A DNA stretch of 64,000 bases, taken from Priestia abyssalis (GTDB taxonomy: Bacteria > Bacillota > Bacilli > Bacillales > Bacillaceae_H). The notes under the pieces were generated by a model, which searched no databases, was not told the DNA's origin, and saw only the letters and a program-made list of their open reading frames with translations. Location of the stretch: positions 2,256,417-2,320,416 of the forward strand of contig NZ_KV917369.1 in the NCBI RefSeq assembly GCF_002019595.1. Reading direction: 5' to 3'. The stretch's first letter is position 1. Each line of letters starts with the position of its first letter. This document shows, one piece after another, positions 52,148 through 61,567 of this stretch. The position numbers were made by a program, and so were the translations under genes.

Positions 52148-53242
52148 TTATGTTTCAAATCGCTGCGAGTCATCATCGAGTAAGTCATATAACTTTTGCT
52201 GTTCTTGAATTTGTTTATTTAAATCAAAATTTTTTTCAATGACTTTCCGTGCTCCTTGTGTATATTTTTTCCAAATTTCGGGGTGTTTCAAAAAGAATTG
52301 GATGCCTTTGGCGAGTTCACTGTCATCGCTCTCGGGAACAAGGTATCCCGTTACTTTATGTTCAATCAATTCCGGGATGCCTGCGTGTTGCGTGGAGATG
52401 ACGGGCAGACCGCTCGCCATCGCTTCTTTTAACGCATTTGGGATTCCTTCGATATCGCCGTCTGAACCTGTTTGACTTGCAAGGCAAAAGAGGTGTGCTT
52501 TTTTCAATTCATTGGAAATTTGACGTAAATCAAGAGCACCTTTCAGAACAACAGCATCTTGCAATTCACACTCTGAGATGAGCGATTGGATCTTTTGTTC
52601 ATCTTTGCCTGTTCCGATGATATGAAGCTTTGTATTTGGAAATTTTGCATGAACTTGTTTGAATGCTTGTATAAGTGTAGGGAATCCTTTTTTCTCAACA
52701 AGCCTGCCAACAGATAAAATCCGGATTTCGCCATTTTCCGGAAGGGTACGTTCCGTATAAGGGAATAGGTTTAAATCGATTCCCCCATATAATACATGTA
52801 TTTTCTCGTCAGGAAATCCTAACGTTTTCAATTCTTCGGCAAGAAAATGGCAAACGGGAAGGTACATTGCACCGTGCTTGACTAATGATGAATATCGTTT
52901 AGTATTTCTTGCATAACTTTTGAATTTAGAAGATCCATCGCGCCCTCTTATGCTAACGATGATGGGGATGTTATATTCAATACAGGCAGGTAAGATACTT
53001 TTTACATGTTTTCCATGATGGACATGGATGGCCATGACATTTTGTTCCGCAAAAAAACGCTGTAAATCTTTGATGTTATTTAAATTGTAGTAACAATCAA
53101 AAGGAAATTCCGTATTATTGTCATTATCGAATGGTCCAATTACGATTGAACGATATTGATCGATTTTCACGATTTGGTCATAAATAAAACGTTGGTGTGT
53201 TTTTATTTTCTCTTCGATAAAGTGAGCGATTGTTTTTTTCAC
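52148..53242 (-). CDS. GT4 glycosyltransferase, CotSA-like
   Basis: 364 residues, GT-B fold. Family 4 hallmarks are EIRILSVGRLVEKKGFPTLI, KLHIIGTGKDEQKI and LKEAMASGLPVISTQHAGIP. It overlaps the CotS-like gene by four bases. In B. subtilis, CotSA (a GT4 enzyme) and CotS are neighbouring inner spore coat proteins, so a role in coat or exosporium glycosylation is likely. The sugar is unknown. Confidence 0.85.
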   Translation of the reverse strand: MKKTIAHFIEEKIKTHQRFIYDQIVKIDQYRSIVIGPFDNDNNTEFPFDCYYNLNNIKDLQRFFAEQNVMAIHVHHGKHVKSILPACIEYNIPIIVSIRGRDGSSKFKSYARNTKRYSSLVKHGAMYLPVCHFLAEELKTLGFPDEKIHVLYGGIDLNLFPYTERTLPENGEIRILSVGRLVEKKGFPTLIQAFKQVHAKFPNTKLHIIGTGKDEQKIQSLISECELQDAVVLKGALDLRQISNELKKAHLFCLASQTGSDGDIEGIPNALKEAMASGLPVISTQHAGIPELIEHKVTGYLVPESDDSELAKGIQFFLKHPEIWKKYTQGARKVIEKNFDLNKQIQEQQKLYDLLDDDSQRFET

Positions 53243-54228
53243 GGTCGTTCACTTCCTTCTATCAGCCAGTCGTATTTTCGTTTCTCACGTTCCGCTACTT
53301 GAAGTAAAACTTCTTCGTGTTTAGCCAGCTTTTTTCCTTTTCCTTGTTCCATCTTTTCGTTCACTTGTTTATAAAATTCATGTGGAAACATCGAATCAAT
53401 TCGATAGATTTCTTTATAGTTCAAATCCTCAGTATAAATGTTGAAATAATGTTCAAACATCAGGGCTAATCTCGGATTAGGGTCATGTTTGAAATTGCGG
53501 GTCAAAGACATCATAAGGAAACGAAAATCCTCCAATGGCGGACCGAAGTATGCTCGATCAAAATCGATTATATAATAATCTCCCTTTTCTGTTATAAGCG
53601 CATTGTTAGAGTTAAAGTCCCCATGGCAAATAGTATAACGATTGGATGTATGCTGCAGATATGCCTCTATATCACAATTTTGGATAAGAGTATAGGCGGT
53701 GAATCCTAGTTGTTTCATTTCCTTCATCGCGTCTTTTAAGAGAGAGGAGGAGACAGCAGATGCCCATTTTTCTAGTTCATCCAGTTTAGATGAATAGCTT
53801 GCTAGAAAATTTTCTTTCGTTGGGAATTGGATTTTTTCGTTAAAGCTCATAAGCTCTGCAGACTTAGCATGGACATGAAAATAGGCCAATGCTTCAATCC
53901 GCTGCAGTTCATTAATTTTTTCCAGATGGTTAATATATTCACATAAATAATAATAGTCTTTCTTTTTTTGGATATACGCTTGACCTGATGTAGTCTTTAA
54001 TACTTTCGGAACAGCAAAACCAGCTTCAGACAATTGAGAGTGAAGCATAATAGGAAAAAGGGTCTTCTTCTTATTTAAGGATTTTAAAACAAGCCATTGC
54101 TTATTTTTCGTATCGTTTATAATCCAGACCTTACCTTCCTTTGCCTCTTTGATAAAAGTAACATCTTCTTTTGATAAATCATATTCTTGAAGAACTTCCA
54201 TTAACGTCTTGCTATTTTTGGGTTCCAC
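53239..54228 (-). CDS. CotS-family spore coat kinase-like protein
   Basis: 329 residues with an aminoglycoside-phosphotransferase-like kinase fold. The catalytic loop is TICHGDFNSNNALITEKG and the metal site is YIIDFDRAYFGPPLEDFRFL. The N-lobe has the Lys in QWLVLKSLN. This is the CotS/CotI/YtaA spore coat family. AAAGGAGAA precedes the ATG. Coat assembly or phosphorylation is presumed from the family. Confidence 0.88.
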   Translation of the reverse strand: MEPKNSKTLMEVLQEYDLSKEDVTFIKEAKEGKVWIINDTKNKQWLVLKSLNKKKTLFPIMLHSQLSEAGFAVPKVLKTTSGQAYIQKKKDYYYLCEYINHLEKINELQRIEALAYFHVHAKSAELMSFNEKIQFPTKENFLASYSSKLDELEKWASAVSSSLLKDAMKEMKQLGFTAYTLIQNCDIEAYLQHTSNRYTICHGDFNSNNALITEKGDYYIIDFDRAYFGPPLEDFRFLMMSLTRNFKHDPNPRLALMFEHYFNIYTEDLNYKEIYRIDSMFPHEFYKQVNEKMEQGKGKKLAKHEEVLLQVAEREKRKYDWLIEGSERP

Positions 54229-54754
54229 TATTTTCTCCTTTCTATGAACCTGTTTTTCGTCTAGTATATTACTATTTTTATTTTATATTTTTAATATATG
54301 CGCCGAAGAAACGGACGCTTGGGCAAACGGAAACCAATTTATTATATGCATCGAAATCATAAACGTCTGGGCAAACAGCAAATAATGTATCTGTGTATCT
54401 TCATCTTTTCCTAATGCTTTCGGTACGATGGAGAAGGTGTTGGAAATTCTGTCCATCGCATAGGTGTAAGGCACTTGGCGACAGATGAAAGAGAATAAAT
54501 GTGATAAACGTCACTTATTTGTGAAAAAATGAGCAAATTCTAGTTTTTAATTCGTGCAATCCCTTTATAAAAGCTGGTTTCAATGATCCATGAACTTTTT
54601 GTGAAGAGAAAGAACGAGAGAGGAGGTAGTTTTTGAAAGGCTTTTTTCTAAAAGATTATGGCCTTTCCCTAAAAAATTACTTTTTGAAAAAGTGAGAAAA
54701 TTATATTGACAAACAAAATGAACGAGTTTACTATAATAACTATTGATTTGACCG
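54229..54754. other. Intergenic region upstream of the brnQ T-box
   Basis: TTGACA at 54706-54711 and TACTAT at 54729-54734 (17 bases apart) form the likely T-box promoter. A 20-residue frame (TTG 54633, stop 54693-54695) sits behind AGGAGG and may be a translated peptide. Frames at 54283-54474 have no ribosome site. Confidence 0.45.
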
Positions 54755-55018
54755 ATAAAATCGCTGAAGAGAACGAGTACGCTGCCCTTCTGTTCTACAG
54801 AGAGTTGACATATTGCTGGGAGTCAACGTTCAGGATGCAGCTGAATATCATCTCGGAGATGCAAAGCCGAACATAACAGTAAGCTTTTGCCGGGTTGTCC
54901 GCCGTTAAAGGGAACACGTATGATAGTACGTTGAGCTGAGTGCTGCATGTTTTTTGGCGGAATTAGGGTGGTAACGCGAATATACTCGCCCCTATTGTTT
55001 AGGGGGCGGGTTTTTTAT
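54755..55018 (+). promoter_or_regulatory. T-box leader of brnQ (isoleucine)
   Basis: AATTAGGGTGGTAACGCGAA (54961-54980) is the T-box. The terminator CGCCCCTA / TAGGGGGCG with a T run ends near 55018. ATC at 54847-54849, followed by A in stem I, fits an isoleucine specifier. Uncharged tRNA-Ile would allow read-through into brnQ. Confidence 0.92.
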
Positions 55019-55105
55019 GTGGTTAAAAAAGGAAAATACCGGTTCTATAAGGATTGGTATCAGTCGGTCATTATTATCTGAATTTTTAAAAAGGGGCGTC
55101 AAAAC

Positions 55106-56428
55106 ATGACATCACTATCAAGAAAAGACACGATGTTTGTTGGACTTATGTTATTTGCATTGTTTTTTGGAGCCGGCAACCTCATTTTTCCTCCATTTTT
55201 AGGGCAGGAAGCGGGGAAAAATTTCTGGCCGGCAATATTTGGATTTATCATCACTGGTGTAGGGCTGCCGTTTCTTACCGTTATTGCCATTGCGTTGGCG
55301 AAAGATGGGGTGAAAACCCTTGGGAACCGCGTGCATCCAGTATTTGGCCTTATTTTTGCCACAGCGGTTTATTTATCGATCGGGCCGTTTATGGGGATTC
55401 CGCGCGGAGCGAACGTAGCGTTTGAAATGGGAATTAAGCCATTTTTATCAGGTGAGCGTTCCGGCATAGCTCTATTGATTTTCACCATATTGTTTTTTGC
55501 GCTTGTGTACTGGGTGAGTTTAAATCCTTCCAAGCTTGTGGATCGAATTGGAAGTCTATTAACACCGGTGTTATTGGCCGCCATCGCTTTTATTGGAGCA
55601 GGAAGTCTGATGAAGTATAATGGCCCGCTCGGTGATACAACGGCAAAATATGTAGCATCTCCTGTGTTTTCAGGCTTTATGGAAGGGTATTTGACGATGG
55701 ATACCATTGCTGCTCTCGCCTTTGGGATCGTGGTCGTCACATCGATCCAATCAAAAGGTGTAACCGAGCAAAGTCTTGTGGTAAAAGCGGTAGTGAAGGC
55801 CGGTTTGGTTGCTGGAATTGGATTGGCGGCTGTATATGTAGTCGTCGGTTTGCTCGGAGCTAAAATGAATGGAACGTTTGATAATGGAGGGGCCATTTTA
55901 ACAACAGCCGCGAAAGCATTATACGGCCAGTTTGGGGTCATGCTGCTGGGCCTTATTGTTATGCTGGCGTGTTTCACTACATGTGTAGGTCTTATTGTGG
56001 CAACGAGCCAATATTTTGAAAAGCTGGTTCCGGCAGTTTCGTACAAAACGTTAGTTACGGTCATTACGGCAGTCAGCTTTTTAATCGCGAACCTTGGGTT
56101 AAATCAAATTATCGCTTTATCGGTACCGGTTTTAATCATCATTTATCCGATCACGATTGTACTGGTTGGAATGTCATTTTTCCATAAAGCATTCGGCGGC
56201 TCTCGTCTTGTGTATGCAGGAGCGTTGTTAGGCGCAGGAATTGTCAGTTTATTTGACGGATTGAAAATGTTTGGAATGGCAGCGGAAATGGCCATCTCCT
56301 TATTTGAAAAAATTCCTTTATATGGAGTTGGGCTTGGCTGGTTCATTCCGGCACTTGCAGGAGGAATCGTCGGTTATACAGGAGAGTGGATTCTGAAACA
56401 TGTCTTTGGCAAAAAGGTGACAAATTAA
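55106..56428 (+). CDS. brnQ: Branched-chain amino acid transporter BrnQ
   Basis: 440 residues with 12 predicted helices. N-terminal MLFALFFGAGNLIFPPFLGQ is the LIV transporter signature; AAVYVVVGLLGA and GLGWFIPALAGGIVGY follow. It is a sodium-coupled importer of Ile, Leu and Val. The isoleucine T-box upstream supports branched-chain specificity. Confidence 0.95.
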   Translation: MTSLSRKDTMFVGLMLFALFFGAGNLIFPPFLGQEAGKNFWPAIFGFIITGVGLPFLTVIAIALAKDGVKTLGNRVHPVFGLIFATAVYLSIGPFMGIPRGANVAFEMGIKPFLSGERSGIALLIFTILFFALVYWVSLNPSKLVDRIGSLLTPVLLAAIAFIGAGSLMKYNGPLGDTTAKYVASPVFSGFMEGYLTMDTIAALAFGIVVVTSIQSKGVTEQSLVVKAVVKAGLVAGIGLAAVYVVVGLLGAKMNGTFDNGGAILTTAAKALYGQFGVMLLGLIVMLACFTTCVGLIVATSQYFEKLVPAVSYKTLVTVITAVSFLIANLGLNQIIALSVPVLIIIYPITIVLVGMSFFHKAFGGSRLVYAGALLGAGIVSLFDGLKMFGMAAEMAISLFEKIPLYGVGLGWFIPALAGGIVGYTGEWILKHVFGKKVTN

Positions 56429-56466
56429 AGTCAGATAATATATTTAGATAATTTTGTTGTTTTAAT

Positions 56467-56512
56467 AAAAAAGAGGGAGATCACGAAGTATGGTGATTTC
56501 CTTCTTTTTTAT
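56467..56512 (+). terminator. Terminator of brnQ
   Basis: AAAAAAGAGGGAGATCAC / GTGATTTCCTTCTTTTTT stem with wobble positions. Confidence 0.8.
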
Positions 56513-56672
56513 CTGGGTAAAATTCTCCTGATGAAAGCTTCTCTTATATTTACCGACAAAATAGCACCACTCCTCCTTGATGATTATACATTATTTGGTA
56601 CTTGAGAGGGGGAGATAAATATTCTTTGATAGAAAGGTTATAGAAGGAAAGAAGAGAACGATCGAACAGAGC

Positions 56673-57713
56673 CTACATAAGAAATACAGTCATCCCAAAA
56701 GCAAGGACCGATAGTAAGACAGAGCCGATCAGCGTTCCTAACATAGCTTGCTTTCCAATCGTTTTGAATGTTTTCAACTCTACATTCAGCCCTAGTCCCG
56801 CCATAGCCATTGCCATCAAAATGTAAGCTGCATTGATCATCCAAGAAGTCATTTGTTCATTGATCACTCCGAGTGTGTTCAATCCGCTCATCATGAAAAA
56901 ACCAACAATGAACCACGGTATGGACAGGGATTGTAAAAGAAATTCTTTTTTGGAACGTGCTGTTTCATTATTAAAACGGCTCAGTTGCCAAATGCTGATC
57001 GCAAATGCAACGGGAACGAGCATAAGAACGCGTGTCAATTTCATGATGACCGCCATATCCAATGCCGCTTGCCCGCCTGGAGCCGCTGCCGCTATGACAT
57101 GGGCAATTTCATGCAGCGTGCCTCCGGCAAACAACCCGTATTTTTCGGGAGTAAAGGGGAGAAGCGGATAAAGTAGTGTATAGATAATGGTGAAAAACGT
57201 GCCTGCAAGTGCAATGATCGTGATACTCACCGCTGTTTCATCTTCATCCGATTTAATTTGGGATGAAATGGCCGCAATTGCCGCTGCTCCGCAAATAGCC
57301 GTGCCGCAAGCCGTTAAAATGCCGATATTAGGTGGAACTTTCAATAATTTTGATAGTCCGTACACGACAAATAAGGTAAATGTAATGACAATGGCAGCCA
57401 TGATGATCATGCTTGATCCCGCATGATAAATATCCAGGTAGTTCAGTCTCATCCCAAGGAGAACGATCCCACCCCGTAAAAGAACCTTGCTGGAAAACGT
57501 CGTGCCGCCAGAGTAAACGAGCGGAACCGAGAAAACGGCCCGCCAAAGCATCCCAATCAAAATGGCTAAAACTAATGGGCCAAGTATGGACATATACGGC
57601 ATTTTGGCGATTGTATAAGCAAACAGGGCAATGAGAAGTGTCAGCCCTATTCCTTTTATGAAGGGATAATCTCTCTTTTCTTCTTTCGGTAACTTTGTTA
57701 GTTGAGTCTCCAT
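56673..57713 (-). CDS. YeiH/UPF0324 membrane protein (putative sulfate/sulfite-linked exporter)
   Basis: 346 residues with about ten helices. The blocks LLRGGIVLLGMRLNYLDIYH, LTACGTAICGAAAIAAISSQ, GLFAGGTLHEIAHVIAAAAP and AMAMAGLGLNVELK are diagnostic of the YeiH family. It diverges from a LysR gene, as yeiH does from yeiE in enteric bacteria. The transported compound is unproven. Confidence 0.9.
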   Translation of the reverse strand: METQLTKLPKEEKRDYPFIKGIGLTLLIALFAYTIAKMPYMSILGPLVLAILIGMLWRAVFSVPLVYSGGTTFSSKVLLRGGIVLLGMRLNYLDIYHAGSSMIIMAAIVITFTLFVVYGLSKLLKVPPNIGILTACGTAICGAAAIAAISSQIKSDEDETAVSITIIALAGTFFTIIYTLLYPLLPFTPEKYGLFAGGTLHEIAHVIAAAAPGGQAALDMAVIMKLTRVLMLVPVAFAISIWQLSRFNNETARSKKEFLLQSLSIPWFIVGFFMMSGLNTLGVINEQMTSWMINAAYILMAMAMAGLGLNVELKTFKTIGKQAMLGTLIGSVLLSVLAFGMTVFLM

Positions 57714-57755
57714 CTTTTCACATCCTTTTTTCTCTCTCCTTTCACTTTATTCCAG

Positions 57756-57798
57756 CTTAATCATTAAGTAAAATATAGATTGATGATATTTATCATTA
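57756..57798. promoter_or_regulatory. LysR-type operator candidates between yeiH and its regulator
   Basis: CTTAATCATTAAG (57756-57768) is a perfect palindrome, and TGATGATA/TATCATTA (57781-57798) is a second imperfect one. Both fit a T-N11-A-like LysR site in the divergent promoter region. Confidence 0.55.
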
Positions 57799-57824
57799 GA
57801 TATTTTAATAATAGGGGTGTTCTC

Positions 57825-58709
57825 ATGAATCAGGACGCATTGCGTACCTTTGTTACGGTAGTAGAAGAGAAGAACTTTACAAAAGCGGGGGAAAAGCTTA
57901 GATTATCCCAGCCTAGCGTGAGTTTGCATATTAAAAATCTGGAGGCCGAGTTTCAAACGAAGCTGTTTGATCGTTCTCCGAAGCATTTGCATATTACACC
58001 GTCAGGACAACTGCTGTATGACCGTGCCAAGCAAATCGTGGAGCTGTACGAAAAGACGAAGCAGGACCTTTTGGAGTATCATCATCAAATGAAGGGGACG
58101 CTGAAAATCGGTGCCAGCTTTACGATCGGCGAATATGTTCTTCCCTGGTTAATGGCACAGTTTCGATCAATATATCCGCATGTTGACTTTGAAGTAACCA
58201 TCGGTAACACGAATCAGATCAACGAAATGGTTCGTTTGTTTCAAGTGGATATCGGATTGATTGAGGGACAGGCGAGAAATGAGGAATTAGCGATTGAACC
58301 GTTTATGGAAGATGAAATGGTTGTGGTGGCTCCCAAAAATCATCCGCTTATCAGCATTGAAAACTCTTCTTTTCATCATTTGCAAGACCAAAATTGGATT
58401 GCAAGGGAAAAGGGTTCAGGAACAAGAGAGTACATGGATCATTTTCTACGGTCTCATGGGATTCGCGTGAAAGGTTTGATTACCATCAGCAGCAACCAAG
58501 GAGTAAAAGAGGCGGTGGCGAGTGGATTGGGCATTTCCCTTCTCTCTTCATCTGTCGTCAAACGAGCGGTAGAGTTAGAAGAAATCAACATCATCCACAT
58601 GAGGGAAAACACATTAACGCGCAGATTTTCAGCCGTGTATTCGGAGAGAATCCAGTTGAAAAAAACGGCAGAAGTCTTTTTACATCACATTAAAGAAGAA
58701 AGCGAATAA
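57825..58709 (+). CDS. LysR-family regulator, YeiE/CysL-like
   Basis: 294 residues. The HTH is ALRTFVTVVEEKNFTKAGEK then LRLSQPSVSLHIKNLEAEF. The effector domain has LKIGASFTIGEYVLPWLMAQ and ASGLGISLLSSSVVKRA. The ATG at 57825 has AGGGGTG upstream. It probably controls the divergent YeiH gene and may sense a sulfur compound, judging by YeiE and CysL relatives. Confidence 0.9.
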   Translation: MNQDALRTFVTVVEEKNFTKAGEKLRLSQPSVSLHIKNLEAEFQTKLFDRSPKHLHITPSGQLLYDRAKQIVELYEKTKQDLLEYHHQMKGTLKIGASFTIGEYVLPWLMAQFRSIYPHVDFEVTIGNTNQINEMVRLFQVDIGLIEGQARNEELAIEPFMEDEMVVVAPKNHPLISIENSSFHHLQDQNWIAREKGSGTREYMDHFLRSHGIRVKGLITISSNQGVKEAVASGLGISLLSSSVVKRAVELEEINIIHMRENTLTRRFSAVYSERIQLKKTAEVFLHHIKEESE

Positions 58710-58796
58710 AGAACATATTTCAGACCTGACTGTTTGCTAGAATGTCCACTATGTTCGTGCTAAAATGAAAGAAATAACAGGAAGGGAAGAGAAGAA

Positions 58797-60029
58797 ATGG
58801 AAAATTTTCAGCAAAATCTTGAAAAATATGCAGATTTGGCCATTCGGGTCGGCGTCAATATTCAAAAGGGGCAAACATTAGTCATCAACGCACCGCTTGC
58901 TGCGGCAGAATTCGTTCGTCAAGCTGTGAAGAAAGCGTATGAAGCGGGAGCAAAAAACGTTCATGTGGAGTGGAACGATGACGAAGTGACAAGAATGAAG
59001 TACGAGCTCGCACCAGATGAAGCTTTTCATGAATTTCCTCTCTGGAAAGCAAAAGGATATGAAGAGATGGCCGAAAACGGAGCCGCTTTTCTTTCTATTA
59101 CCGCTTCCAATCCGGATTTGTTGAAAGGAATCGATCCAAATCGCATTTCTGCAGCCAATAAAGCGTCTGGATCTGCCATGGCGACATTCCGTCAATACAT
59201 TCAGGCAGATAAAGTGAGCTGGTCGGTTATTGCTGTTCCATCAAAAGAATGGGCGAAGAAAGTGTTCCCCCAAGCCGGTGAAGAAGAAGCAGTCCAGCTT
59301 TTATGGGAGGCCATCTTTAACGCGACAAGAATCAATTTGGAAGATCCCGTCCAAGCATGGAAAGAACATGATCAAAACTTACATACAAAAGCAGACTACT
59401 TAAACAGCAAACACTACAAAAAACTTCATTACAAAGCGCCGGGAACGGACTTAATAGTCGAACTTCCAGAAAAACACATTTGGATCGGAGCCGGAAGCGT
59501 CAGTGAAAACGGCCAGGCTTTCATGGCCAATATGCCGACAGAAGAAGTGTTCACTCTTCCATTGAAAGAGGGAGTCAACGGCACGGTCACGAGCACAAAA
59601 CCGTTAAGTTACGGCGGAAACTTAATCGAAAACTTCACCTTAACATTCGAAAACGGCCGCATTGTCGAAATTAAAGCGGAATCCGGCTTTGAAACATTGA
59701 AGCGTTTGGTGGAAACGGACGAAGGATCACACTACTTGGGAGAAATCGCTCTTGTACCGCACGATTCACCGATTTCACAATCCAATATTATCTTCTATAA
59801 CACATTATTTGATGAAAACGCTTCTAACCACTTGGCCATCGGCAGCGCCTACGCGTTTTCATTAGAAGGCGGCAAGCAAATGTCGAAAGAAGAACTCGAA
59901 CAGCACGGTGCCAACACAAGCATCACTCACGTTGACTTCATGATTGGCTCTGCTGATATGGACATCGACGGAGAATTAGCAGACGGAACGAAGGAGCCGA
60001 TTTTCCGGAACGGGAATTGGGCGTTTTGA
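58797..60029 (+). CDS. ampS: M29-family metallo-aminopeptidase AmpS
   Basis: 410 residues, full length for M29. Metal-ligand regions are MANMPTEEVFTLP (Glu), DEGSHYLGEIALV (His/Glu), ASNHLAIGSAYAF (His/Tyr) and SITHVDFMIGS (His/Asp). Cytoplasmic; removes N-terminal residues from peptides and is often dimeric. GGAAGGGAAGAG precedes the ATG. A terminator follows. Confidence 0.94.
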   Translation: MENFQQNLEKYADLAIRVGVNIQKGQTLVINAPLAAAEFVRQAVKKAYEAGAKNVHVEWNDDEVTRMKYELAPDEAFHEFPLWKAKGYEEMAENGAAFLSITASNPDLLKGIDPNRISAANKASGSAMATFRQYIQADKVSWSVIAVPSKEWAKKVFPQAGEEEAVQLLWEAIFNATRINLEDPVQAWKEHDQNLHTKADYLNSKHYKKLHYKAPGTDLIVELPEKHIWIGAGSVSENGQAFMANMPTEEVFTLPLKEGVNGTVTSTKPLSYGGNLIENFTLTFENGRIVEIKAESGFETLKRLVETDEGSHYLGEIALVPHDSPISQSNIIFYNTLFDENASNHLAIGSAYAFSLEGGKQMSKEELEQHGANTSITHVDFMIGSADMDIDGELADGTKEPIFRNGNWAF

Positions 60030-60042
60030 TGTAATCTATAAC

Positions 60043-60081
60043 AAAGAGAGCCGGGTATCTTTTGTTCCGGGCTCTTTTTTC
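60043..60081 (+). terminator. Terminator of ampS
   Basis: AAAGAGAGCCGGG...CCGGGCTCTTTTTT stem. Confidence 0.85.
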
Positions 60082-60232
60082 TATATATGTACGATATATT
60101 CTCATGTGTTTGCCAACATTATTGCTTTTCTCGTATGGCTGCAGAATAAGATGGAATGGCTAACGTTATATACATGCACCTTGCCTTTTCCATTTTCGTA
60201 CGATAATACGAATAAATGGGGAAGGCAGAGAT

Positions 60233-60670
60233 ATGTCTTATTTTTATGATTATTATAATTTGACTAGACAAACTAATAAACTGGTTGCCGACATTGAAAA
60301 AGCCATTAATGGAGAGTATAGTGCCATCAAGTGTTACGCTCAATTGGCTAAGGTGGCTCCAAATGAGGAAATAAGAAAACAAATTCTTGAAATTCGTCAA
60401 GATGAAATAAATCATCTCCAAACATTTGGCCGTATATATACAGATTTAACCAGGAAGCAGCCGAAACCCAAAGTCACTGAAGAGTGTCCAAACCAGTATA
60501 AAGACGGATTGGAATTCGCTTTGAATGATGAACAGAAAACAGTCGATTTTTATTTGGACATTGCAGATGAAGCAACTAACCCAAGTATTAAAGAGGCTTT
60601 TCGCAGAGCAGCGGCCGATGAACAAAATCATGCCGTTTGGTTTTTATATTATTTTGTTAAAGTGAAATAG
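60233..60670 (+). CDS. Ferritin-like / rubrerythrin-type four-helix protein (YhjR-like)
   Basis: 145 residues. Paired helices carry E-x-x-H-type diiron ligands: EKAINGEYSAIKCYAQL and RQDEINHLQTFGRIY, then NDEQKTVDFYLDIAD and AAADEQNHAVWFLYYF. It resembles B. subtilis YhjR from memory. Iron binding or peroxide detoxification is likely. No strong ribosome site is visible (GGGGAAGGCAGAG). Confidence 0.82.
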   Translation: MSYFYDYYNLTRQTNKLVADIEKAINGEYSAIKCYAQLAKVAPNEEIRKQILEIRQDEINHLQTFGRIYTDLTRKQPKPKVTEECPNQYKDGLEFALNDEQKTVDFYLDIADEATNPSIKEAFRRAAADEQNHAVWFLYYFVKVK

Positions 60671-60913
60671 CTAAAGCAATTGGGAATTGATTGTCTGGCA
60701 TGATTCATGCGATTTTTCGAAAGGTCTTTTTTATTTATTTTACTCATACCCTTCTTATCCAGGATGGAAAGAGAATAGATTTGTTTTGAAGAATCAGTAT
60801 GCAGCTATTTTAGGATCAACTGAGTAAAGAAAGGGAGAACTAGATTTGATATTATTTCCCTCCATTTGTTATAATAAATTGTTTTTAACATTATTGAGGG
60901 GGAACATTTTGTT

Positions 60914-61363
60914 ATGTCGATCGAAGTAGGCAGCAAGGTAAAAGGTAAAGTAACAGGCATCACTAATTTTGGAGCATTCGTAGAATTGCCGGGAGGCTTA
61001 ACGGGTCTTGTCCATATTAGTGAGGTAGCGGATAGCTATGTAAAAGATGTGAATGATCATCTCAAAGTAGGCGACGAGGTTGAAGTGAAAGTGATGAGCG
61101 AGAAAGACGGAAAAATTGCTTTGTCCATCAAAAAAGCGATAGATAGACCTGTAGGACAAACTGATTCTTATTCCCAGCGCCCACCGCGCCAAAGAAGAGA
61201 AGATGGCCGTTCCAAAGACTTCCGTCCAAAAAACAATTTCCAGAAAAAAGAAAGTTTTGAAGACAAAATGGCTCGTTTTTTAAAGACCAGCGAAGAGAAT
61301 TTATCTTCCCTCAAACGTAACACGGAAACAAAACGAGGCGGTAGAGGCGGTAGACGAGGATAA
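60914..61363 (+). CDS. yabR: S1-domain RNA-binding protein YabR
   Basis: 149 residues. The S1 fold (residues 1-75) is SIEVGSKVKGKVTGITNFGA, GGLTGLVHISEVADSYVKDV then KVGDEVEVKVMSEKDGKIAL. A disordered Arg-rich linker and a C-terminal NLSSLKRNTETKRGGRGGRR follow. This matches B. subtilis YabR, which sits beside divIC; here it is alone, so it may be a second copy or a relocated gene. GAGGGGGAAC precedes the ATG. Confidence 0.9.
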   Translation: MSIEVGSKVKGKVTGITNFGAFVELPGGLTGLVHISEVADSYVKDVNDHLKVGDEVEVKVMSEKDGKIALSIKKAIDRPVGQTDSYSQRPPRQRREDGRSKDFRPKNNFQKKESFEDKMARFLKTSEENLSSLKRNTETKRGGRGGRRG

Positions 61364-61394
61364 CCGGCTGCGTTTTCATACTTCCATAGATAAA

Positions 61395-61427
61395 AGGCAA
61401 GCCAGCATAGACTGGCTTGCCTTTCTT
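61395..61427. terminator. Terminator of yabR
   Basis: AAGGCAAGCCAG / CTGGCTTGCCTTT stem. Confidence 0.85.
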
Positions 61428-61432
61428 CATCA

Positions 61433-61543
61433 TTACTGTGAATCTTCCTCCATTTGTTCAGAAGGTTCTTTGCTTGGAGCTGGCTCGTCTTCATCGACAC
61501 CAGTGCGGCCAAAGAGGAATCCGAGAGATAAAACTGTGGACAT
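61433..61543 (-). CDS. Small acidic-tailed peptide downstream of the PAP2 gene
   Basis: 36 residues if started at ATG 61543 (STVLSLGFLFGRTG then an acidic tail ending EEDSQ). The same frame is open further upstream (RKKYLLVL) to the stop codon of the PAP2 gene, which would give a signal-peptide-like N-terminus but no start codon. Either a small gene with an unclear start or the broken end of the neighbour. Confidence 0.35.
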   Translation of the reverse strand: MSTVLSLGFLFGRTGVDEDEPAPSKEPSEQMEEDSQ

Positions 61544-61567
61544 AAGAACCAGTAGATACTTTTTTCT

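Noticed and set aside
54283..54474. 63-residue minus-strand frame upstream of the CotS-like gene
   Set aside because: Starts at GTG without a ribosome site and matches no family. A 38-residue plus-strand frame in the same place is equally unsupported.
55369..56064. 231-residue open frame on the minus strand opposite brnQ
   Set aside because: No ribosome site, atypical composition, and fully antisense to a clearly conserved transporter gene.
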